A DNA stretch of 64,000 bases from Platanthera guangdongensis (lineage: Eukaryota > Streptophyta > Magnoliopsida > Asparagales > Orchidaceae). The notes under the pieces are model-generated. The model made no database searches. It worked only from the letters and a program-made list of their open reading frames with translations, and was not told where the DNA came from. A program made the position numbers and the translations under genes. The stretch spans positions 18,835,059-18,899,058 of the forward strand of contig CM077152.1 in assembly GCA_039583875.1 (NCBI GenBank), read 5' to 3'. Below are positions 58,069-64,000 of the stretch, piece after piece; position 1 is the stretch's first letter; each line of letters opens with the position of its first letter.

Positions 58069-58503
58069 TTAGCCCACAGTGAAGATCATTGAAGCCATAA
58101 ATTGATCGCAAACAACCGACATTTGAAAGCATAAGTTACATTTGCAGATTGAGACAATGTCCTCAAACCATTGGGGATGGTTGAGTAGGTCGTCTCGCCC
58201 TGTAGTAGCTGACTTGCGGAATCCTGTAGTAACCGGTGCCAGAAAAATCTCCTCATAGAACGGGCTCATTGTCTTTGGATGCTGGCATGGTGGGCGAAGA
58301 CGATCCTCTTGATCAAATTTTGGTCGCCAAATGGCCATCGTGACCAGAACGTGTATCCGCTCCAGGGGCTCGCGGTCCTCCGTGTGCGCCTTCTCGTGTT
58401 GCTGAGGTGGATTTGGGGTCTCGACGAAGCAGATGACGGGAAGGTATTGTTGAGGTGTGGCCCAAAGCGTGAGGTGACCCCAGAGGATCTCTTCAAACGA
58501 CAT

Positions 58504-59036
58504 AAATCATCAAAATTCTCCCTCGTGATGAACTCGCTGAGCTTCCTGCTCTAATTTCTTCGTATTTTTGAGTCATTTTTCACTTGGGACACCCATGGCC
58601 GAAAGGATTCAACATAGCCAACTTGTTACAATTTACCACAAATTAGAGTATGGTCTTAAATGAGAACTTATTATTTGAATGAAAATTGAATCCAGTTATC
58701 TCTTTCCCCATTTTCATCCTCCTCTCCTTTTTCCCTCTCCTTTTTCTTCCTTTCTATTTCTCCCCTATATATATATATCTCTATCATATATATCAATATA
58801 CATATCTTCAAGCACACTATGCATTTCCCCTCAACCGTTTGATTAAAAAACATATTAAATCTCATCTTTTAGATGGAGAGAGAGAAAAAAGATTGAAGAG
58901 AGAGGGGGAGAGAGGGAAAAGAATATTAACATTCCTCTTAAAGCTATATGAGAGAGAGAGAATTTTTTTTTACGGCAAAGCATACATTTTTAAAAAAAAT
59001 AAAAATTGTAATTTTGATTTATATTTTTTTACGATC
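58504..59036. other. unassigned sequence, no gene seen
   Basis: AT-rich with pyrimidine-rich (58700-58765) and GAGA-rich (58870-58965) simple-sequence stretches. Open frames encode only low-complexity peptides. Confidence 0.35.
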
Positions 59037-59212
59037 GTTTTGAGTACTCAGATGTATATGTTGCTGGTGTAGCCCGTTTTGATGCGGGCGCAGCCCGCAG
59101 CGAGACATCGAGCACGGGCAAAGCCCGTGCGAAGGCAGGAGAAGTCCGCCTGGAGGCGGCCGAAGGCCGCCCGAGAGCATCGAGCACGGGCGTAGTCCGT
59201 GCGAAGATGCTC

Positions 59213-59213
<1 letters not shown>
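59037..59213 (+). mobile_element. Helitron-like 3' end fragment
   Basis: Row of short hairpins GCGGGCGCAGCCCGC, GCACGGGCAAAGCCCGTGC, GGCGGCCGAAGGCCGCC and GCACGGGCGTAGTCCGTGC, then GAAGATGCTCG and a TG/TA-repeat flank. Same style and CTCG terminus as the element ending at 57776. No 5' end found. Confidence 0.4.
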
Positions 59214-59245
<32 letters not shown>

Positions 59246-59585
59246 GGGTGCAGTTCATCTATGGACAACCGCCTGTGCGAACACCTCATCCTCGCCGTTG
59301 AACCAAGCAAGATCCAACGTTGGAAGCGAGATCGAGCTCCGGTGGCTTCGGCGGCGGCAACAGAGGGTCAGAGCCATTTTCTGTGGGCCTTTCCGACCTC
59401 ACTGATCTCAACTGCGGCGACTTCCATGACGGCGGCCGACGGAAAAAATAGAGGGAAGAAATGCAAACCAGGGCGGCCGGCGTCGGCTTCGGGCTTGCAG
59501 GCCACCGACCGCCCTTGTTTGCATTTCTTCCTGTGCGAACAGTTCGCATTTGAACCCTATCTATATATATATATATATATACACA
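59214..59585. mobile_element. short inverted-repeat segment between Helitron-like ends
   Basis: (TG)n/(TA)n at 59214-59243, then ATAGGGTGCAGTTCA...TTTGAACCCTAT (59243-59561) forming an imperfect inverted repeat, then (TA)n (59562-59580). GTGCGAAC and GTTCGCA recur near the ends. Possible MITE; no target duplication can be assigned because the flanks are simple repeats. Confidence 0.35.
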
Positions 59586-59671
59586 CGAGTGACAGACACG
59601 AGAAGTGACAGACGGGGCTCCGCTCCTACTGCCAAACGCGACAGTACCTCGATCCCGACAATACCTCGCCC
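59586..59671 (-). mobile_element. Helitron-like 3' end, opposite orientation
   Basis: On the minus strand reads GGAGCGGAGCCCCGTCTGTC ... GTCACTCG followed by TGTGTATATA, closely matching the end at 57776 (GGGGCGGAGCCCCGTGTCGG, CACTCG, TATATA). The rest of the element is cut off by the LTR fragment at 59672. Confidence 0.4.
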
Positions 59672-60744
59672 ATGCAGAATTTGGAGAAAACTATTCCCGG
59701 ATTCCCGCGATTATCCCACGGTGCCGACTCTGTGAAATCCTAGGTGACGACTCCTAGGCTTGTATCTTTTTCGCCAAGGTTCTCCCTAACCATAGGCTTC
59801 ATTTTTCCCTCCCAAACTCCCTCTCGCAGCCCCCTACAACCCCAAAATCCAGCTACAATGGCTGTCTAGAAAACCGTTATTTTCCATTCACTTTCACTGT
59901 TCAAAAATGATATTTACTATTCACCTCTATAGTTTTGTTTTCCCATGCTGTCCACCGTTGTCCAAGAATAGCCCACCGCCTCCACAGCCCTGAACAACTG
60001 CTACACCTCTTGTCGCTGCTCCCATAACCAGCCGCCTCCTCCACTCCAGTAAAGCCCTCCTGTTGCCGCCCTCAATCCCTCCCAGCAAGCCGCCTCCAGC
60101 CTCCACCCCCTCCCCTCCCCTGCCGCAGGCTTCCCCATTCCCTAGAGCCTCCACAACCGCTCTCAGCCAACCCCAACAACCGCCTCCTCCCTGGTGACAA
60201 CCCCCTCCTTGCCGCCATTCCCCATAGCTCGGATCTGTTTCAAAACAGCGGATCTATCAACCCCCGCTCGGATCCATACCTACGTGGCCAGATCTATCCA
60301 TTTTCGGTCCGATCCCGCCGTCCACCGATGAGGACAGCCACCTACATAGTTTTCCACGCCTCCGGTTCCACCTCGGATCATCGTACACACATTTCTGACT
60401 CCGGATTCTTCAGTGCCTTGATCAGCCCACTATTTGGTGAGATTTCGTTGTACTGGATTATTATTTTCAGCATTTTTATATTGGATTGGATCTTATGTTT
60501 GTTGTGTATCTCTTGTATGGTAATTGTTTGTTAGATAATTATCGTGATTTATATGATTTATTCATTACACGCTCTTGCTTTGACCATCCACGCAAAGAAA
60601 AGTCTAAGCTTGTTTCGCCATAAGTGAATTTATCTGGGTGTGATGTTTTAATTATTATCTAACTGTGATTTAACCGTCGGATTTGCATAGCATATAAGGG
60701 TTAGGTCACCAATCTTCCGCCGCCTATAGATTCGCCCCGCGTCA
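59672..60744 (+). repeat. 5'-truncated Gypsy LTR
   Basis: Plus-strand relative of the LTRs at 50889 and 55119 and closest in layout to 61519-62908 (CACGGTGCCGACTCTGTG, GACGACTCCTAGGCTTGTAT, GTCCACC..CGAGGACA, CGCCTATAGATTCGCCCCGC). It lacks the U3 start and promoter and ends GCGTCA without a following primer site. Confidence 0.75.
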
Positions 60745-61518
60745 CCTTTTTACTTCATTTTATACATCTCTCTTGCCTCCTATACAAAGCATTAAAAACT
60801 GAAGCTGACTTTACTCTCTAATTTTGCAAATCTTCCGTCTTCCATAGTATTATTTTATGTAAATATGAGTTTTTTAATCATTCTTTGAAGATAGATTTAT
60901 TTCATTTATTCACCTTTTACTTTCTTACTCCACCATTAATCTTATGTTTTAGTATTTATTAGTACACTAATTCCACAAATATCATGTACTCATTGCTAAG
61001 GATTTGGCTAGTAACTCTTGAATTATCCTACTTTCCTTTAGTTTGATTCTTCTTAGACTTTGTTCGTTTGGACGAAATTATAATTGGATTTTGGCATTGA
61101 GACCTAGCCAATTCTGATGTTGTTAGGAATGAATTTAGATTACCTTGAAATGAATTCCACAAAATTCGGTATGATTTCCAATTCCTTCTTTTATTTTGTT
61201 ACCAAACAATGAAAGTTCGCATTATTTACTCATGTGGCATTTTGTAAGCATTGAAGCATCTTGATTTTTACTGGCCTACCTGCTGAGCTTTGGGTGCCTA
61301 TCCACTTGGAACATGTGAACTTGATAAGGTACTAAACTTGTAATCCTGAAATCTGTAGTGTTACCTGGAATGGATTAAATTTGTCTTGAATATATCATTA
61401 GCAGGTTTCCACGCGGATCAAAATACATCGGTTATTTGAATATAGGCTCGTTCAACTGCTAGAGCTTAAGACCTTTTGACGCAAGACAAATCTATAAGTG
61501 GCAGATGTAATGTTGCCC
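60745..61518. other. unassigned sequence, no gene seen
   Basis: AT-rich sequence between two LTRs of the same family. No coding motif, tandem repeat or element end recognised. Confidence 0.35.
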
Positions 61519-61754
61519 TGATCAGCACTTGCAGTGGATGACGAGTTTTGGGCCCGTTCGGGGTCAATTGGCTACTTTTCATATATGGCGTGCTTGAATC
61601 GACGATCGGACTCCGCGGATGCGTCCGGATTTGCGTTGCGAGTCAAATTCATATATTACTTCATTATTTTATGTTTTTATTTGATGTATTTGAGTGGTCC
61701 CACCTCCGACCAATCATAGCCGTTGATGGTGGGATGCCCTATGTTGCCTTTTCT

Positions 61755-61762
61755 TATAAATA
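61755..61762 (+). promoter_or_regulatory. TATA box in Gypsy LTR
   Basis: TATAAATA followed by GAGGAG; the counterpart of the minus-strand boxes at 51985-51992 and 56196-56203 in the related LTRs. Confidence 0.55.
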
Positions 61763-62910
61763 GAGGAGTAGTGGACTGATTATTACATTGCAGAATTTGG
61801 TGAATAAAATTCTCGTATTCACACGATCCCGCCACGGTGCCGACTCCGTGGAACCCTACTTGACGATTCCTAGCCTTTGTATCTTCTTCCCCAAGGTAAA
61901 CCCTAACCCTAATCCTCTTTTCCCCATCTCAAACCCTCTCCTACAGTCCCCAAAATCCCCCAAAACAGCCCATCGTTTGCTGTCCAAAACAGATTCCTAT
62001 TCATTGCACTATTGAAAAATGAAATTCACTATTCATTTTATATAGTTTTTTTTCCTCTCCTACCTATAGCTGCCAGTTACCACCCTGCTTCAGTTTTTCC
62101 CCACCCTGACCACAGGCCTGCTTCGCCTACACCCTTGCAGCCGCCGGACCACCAACCTCCCCTCCACCAAACCGCCCCACCCTACTGTTTCCCTCAACCA
62201 GCGGCTCCTCTCCATAGCCCTGAACACCCCCACCGGCCTCTCCTTTAAGCCCCGCAACCACCGCCCCCTTGTCACCCTAATTTCCCCTTGCCGCCAGCCC
62301 CCTTCTCTCTGCGAAACCACCTTCGAAAATCCTTCCCCTATTCGGATCAGTCCAGATCTGGAATTCCTCCCGGATCCGATCTCCTATTGCCGAATCTAGC
62401 CTTCCCCGCCCAGATCTATACCTACGTGGCCGGATCCATCCATTTCCGGCCCGATCCCTCCTTCCACCACCGAGGACATCCACCTATATCAATTTCCGCG
62501 CTGCCGGTTCTACCTCGGATCGTCGAACATGCATCTCCGGTTCCGAATTCTTCAGTGCCTTGGACCGCCCACTACTTTGTGAGTCTTCGTTGTATCGGAT
62601 AATTATTTTCAGCATATTTGTATTGGACCAGATGCTGTATTTGTTTGAATATATTGTATTGTAATTGTTTGCTAGATAATTATCGTGATTTGCAGAATTT
62701 ATTCGTTGCACGCTCTTGCTTTGGCCCTCCATGCGGAGGAAAACCTAAGCTTTTTTTGCCCTAATAAAAGATTTTGCCTTGTCGTGAATTTATGTGCGTG
62801 AGATGTTTTTAATTTATTATCTAATTTGTGATCTAACCGTCGGACTTTTGCACAACATGTAAGGTTAGGTCGCAGGTTTCCCGCCGCCTATAGATTCGTC
62901 CTGCGTCAAT

Positions 62911-62922
62911 TGGTATCAGAGG
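62911..62922 (+). other. primer-binding site of Gypsy element
   Basis: TGGTATCAGAGG two bases after the LTR end; matches the initiator-Met tRNA site. Confidence 0.8.
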
Positions 62923-62961
62923 TAGGTTGCGCGCAGCCGTATTACACGCTCTCTTGATACG

Positions 62962-63144
62962 TGTTGGAAGAGCTCAGAGCTTGTATGTATTTCTTCGGTA
63001 TCTAAATACAAGGAGAGAATACAAATATATAGGAGAGAAAAGGAGAGAAGAAATCTTATACAATGGTGTGAGACTAATAGGAGAAGAAGGAAAAAAAGAA
63101 TACATGGGCCCAATACTGGGCCATTTACATGGGATTTTCTAACA
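62962..63144 (-). repeat. short 3' LTR of Copia element
   Basis: A 183-bp LTR with inverted ends TGTTAGAA and TTCCAACA. It is rich in GAGAGAA/TATATA words and short for a plant Copia element. Confidence 0.75.
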
Positions 63145-64000
63145 CTCCCCCGCAAGCTGGAGCGTACAAATCGTACACACCAAGCTTGGACAAGCACTGA
63201 TAGTAGAGTGTACTGGGAAGAGCTTTAGTGAGCACATCCACAACTTGTTCTGTTCCGGGAACATGCTTCAAGTCAATCTTCTTCATTTGAACCTTTTCTC
63301 TGATGAAGTGACAATCAACTTCAATATGTTTAGTTCTCTCGTGGAATACCGGGTTTTTGGCAATATGTATCGTTGCTTGGTTATCACAAAGGAGAAGGGC
63401 TGGGGAAGGAAGTCTTATACCAAGATCGGTAAGAAGACTCTCCAGCCATGTTAGTTCAGACACTACAGACGCCATTGCCCGGTATTCAGCCTCAGCAGAT
63501 GATCGAGCCACAACAGCTTGTTTCTTGCTCCGCCACGTAATCAAGTGTCCTCCAAAGTATGTGCAAAACCCACTTGTTGACCGTCGATCATCAAGAGAAC
63601 CAGCATAATCATCATCAGGGTACGCTATCAATGTAGGAGCTGAAGATGAGGTCTTGTAGACCAATCCTTGACCAGGGGCCGTTTTGAGGTATCTGAGAAT
63701 GCGTTCAACGGCGTGCAGATGAGATTTCCGGGGAGAATACATATATCTGCTGACAATACCAACTGCGAAAGATATGTCCGGTGTAGTTACAGTGAGGTAG
63801 ATCAATTTTCCAACTAGACGGCGGTAGTATTCAGGATTCTCAAGTAAGAGATCTGAGTCGGAAGCCTGAGCACATAACTTGTGATTCACATCCATTGGGG
63901 TATTGATCGGCTTACAACCCGAGTAACCTGCATCATGAAGAAGGTCGAGACAATATTTCCACTGGGAGAGGACGAGACCATCCGGCCGTCTAGCCACCTC
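63125..64000 (-). CDS. Copia RT C-terminus and RNase H (partial)
   Basis: Open and undamaged over 290 codons, entering from the right edge. RT/connection region: CKPINTPMDVNHKLC, YRRLVGKLIYLTVTTPDISF. RNase H: YPDDDYAGSLDDRRSTSGF, RSSAEAEYRAMASVVSELTW, LLCDNQATIHIAKNPVFHER, KHIEVDCHFIREKVQMKKI. The C-terminus GGVLENPM runs into the LTR and stops at 63125-63127, a normal Copia arrangement. The lack of stops suggests a young insertion, possibly autonomous; the rest lies outside. Confidence 0.9.
   Translation of the reverse strand, partial: EVARRPDGLVLSQWKYCLDLLHDAGYSGCKPINTPMDVNHKLCAQASDSDLLLENPEYYRRLVGKLIYLTVTTPDISFAVGIVSRYMYSPRKSHLHAVERILRYLKTAPGQGLVYKTSSSAPTLIAYPDDDYAGSLDDRRSTSGFCTYFGGHLITWRSKKQAVVARSSAEAEYRAMASVVSELTWLESLLTDLGIRLPSPALLLCDNQATIHIAKNPVFHERTKHIEVDCHFIREKVQMKKIDLKHVPGTEQVVDVLTKALPSTLYYQCLSKLGVYDLYAPACGGVLENPM

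Larger units (their letters stand above)
50010..58503 (-). pseudogene. Gypsy gag remnant split into three pieces
   Basis: Three minus-strand pieces line up in order with the Gag of the element at 10502. Piece 1, 58503-58069: LAPVTTGFRKS, TGRDDLLNHPQWFEDIVSI, then after a frame change AFKCRLFAIN. Piece 2, 56560-56435: NEGAQETLRHYVNSFQEEVM, EIQEANGY. Piece 3, 50888 to about 50010: LMCELKEGLLKLEVG, SVSFEELVDRANRYI, and a degenerate zinc knuckle LPYCDLHRGADHDMATYQVF. Pieces 2 and 3 are separated by the Gypsy insertion 50889-56434; pieces 1 and 2 by a Helitron-bearing block (about 56585-58060). About 40 residues between pieces 1 and 2 are missing. It belongs to a relative of the TR-GAG-like element's lineage. 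Confidence 0.75.
61519..62961 (+). mobile_element. 5' LTR and leader of a further Gypsy element
   Basis: LTR 61519-62908 (starts TGATCAGCACTTG, ends CTGCGTCA) with a TATA box at 61755-61762, followed by primer-binding site TGGTATCAGAGG at 62911-62922. Only about 40 bp of internal sequence remain before the Copia insertion at 62962. Same family as the Gypsy LTRs at 50889/55119 but opposite orientation. Confidence 0.8.
62962..64000 (-). mobile_element. Copia element, 3' part, continuing beyond window
   Basis: Minus-strand Copia element inserted a few bases downstream of the Gypsy primer site. Its 3' LTR is 62962-63144 (183 bp; minus strand TGTTAGAAAATCCC ... TTCCAACA), preceded by the purine tract GCTTGCGGGGGAG. 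The 5' LTR and upstream half are outside the window, so the target duplication (ATACG at 62957-62961 on this side) cannot be checked. Confidence 0.85.

Noticed and set aside
59672..62908. Single Gypsy element with these two LTRs
   Set aside because: The second LTR is followed by a primer-binding site and so is a 5' LTR, while the first lacks one; they belong to different insertions.

Overview
The window is nuclear DNA of a flowering plant. It carries spliced genes with plant-type GT-AG introns and chloroplast/mitochondrial-type targeting. The rest is a dense mixture of Copia and Gypsy LTR retrotransposons, CACTA, hAT and Tourist-like elements, Helitron-like hairpin-rich DNA and a FAR1/MULE-type transposase. 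I cannot name the species from sequence alone.

Two host genes are well supported, both on the + strand. One (26665-32122, five exons, 496 codons) is a GT8 glycosyltransferase of the PGSIP7/8 clade with an N-terminal signal sequence, a DSD metal-binding motif and a C-terminal multi-span membrane domain. It looks intact. The other begins at 35829 and is an organellar asparaginyl-tRNA synthetase (SYNO/NS1 type). Five in-frame exons encode the transit peptide, the OB-fold anticodon-binding domain and the start of the class II core, ending at 49255. The remaining catalytic exons are not in the window.

Left part (1-5100): a decayed Ulp1/C48 protease-like gene (+) converges on a decayed FAR1-like MULE-transposase gene (-). 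From 5910 to about 17200 lies an old Copia element. Its integrase region is split by a young Gypsy-type element (9396-16153) with a perfect 5-bp target duplication (TTCAT). That inner element keeps only gag and protease. Where pol should be, it carries about 27 copies of a 78-bp repeat, each holding a hairpin whose stem changes are mostly pairing-preserving. Its LTRs also contain a 49-bp GC-rich hairpin array.

19.9-25.4 kb: an LTR-like GC-rich promoter segment is interrupted by a 4.26-kb CACTA element with ACC target duplication. The CACTA carries pieces of an LRR receptor kinase (SERK type) and probably of a calcineurin-like phosphatase.

42.4-48.0 kb: a full-length but broken chromodomain-type Gypsy element, antisense to the tRNA synthetase gene, sits in that gene's fourth intron (TSD CTTTA). 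49.3-64 kb is a nest. A gag remnant is cut into three pieces by another Gypsy element (50889-56434, deleted for protease and reverse transcriptase) and by a Helitron-containing block. LTRs of the same Gypsy family recur at 59672-60744 and 61519-62908, the latter broken just after its primer-binding site by a short-LTR Copia element that runs off the right edge. If the tRNA synthetase gene is intact, all of this lies in its fifth intron.
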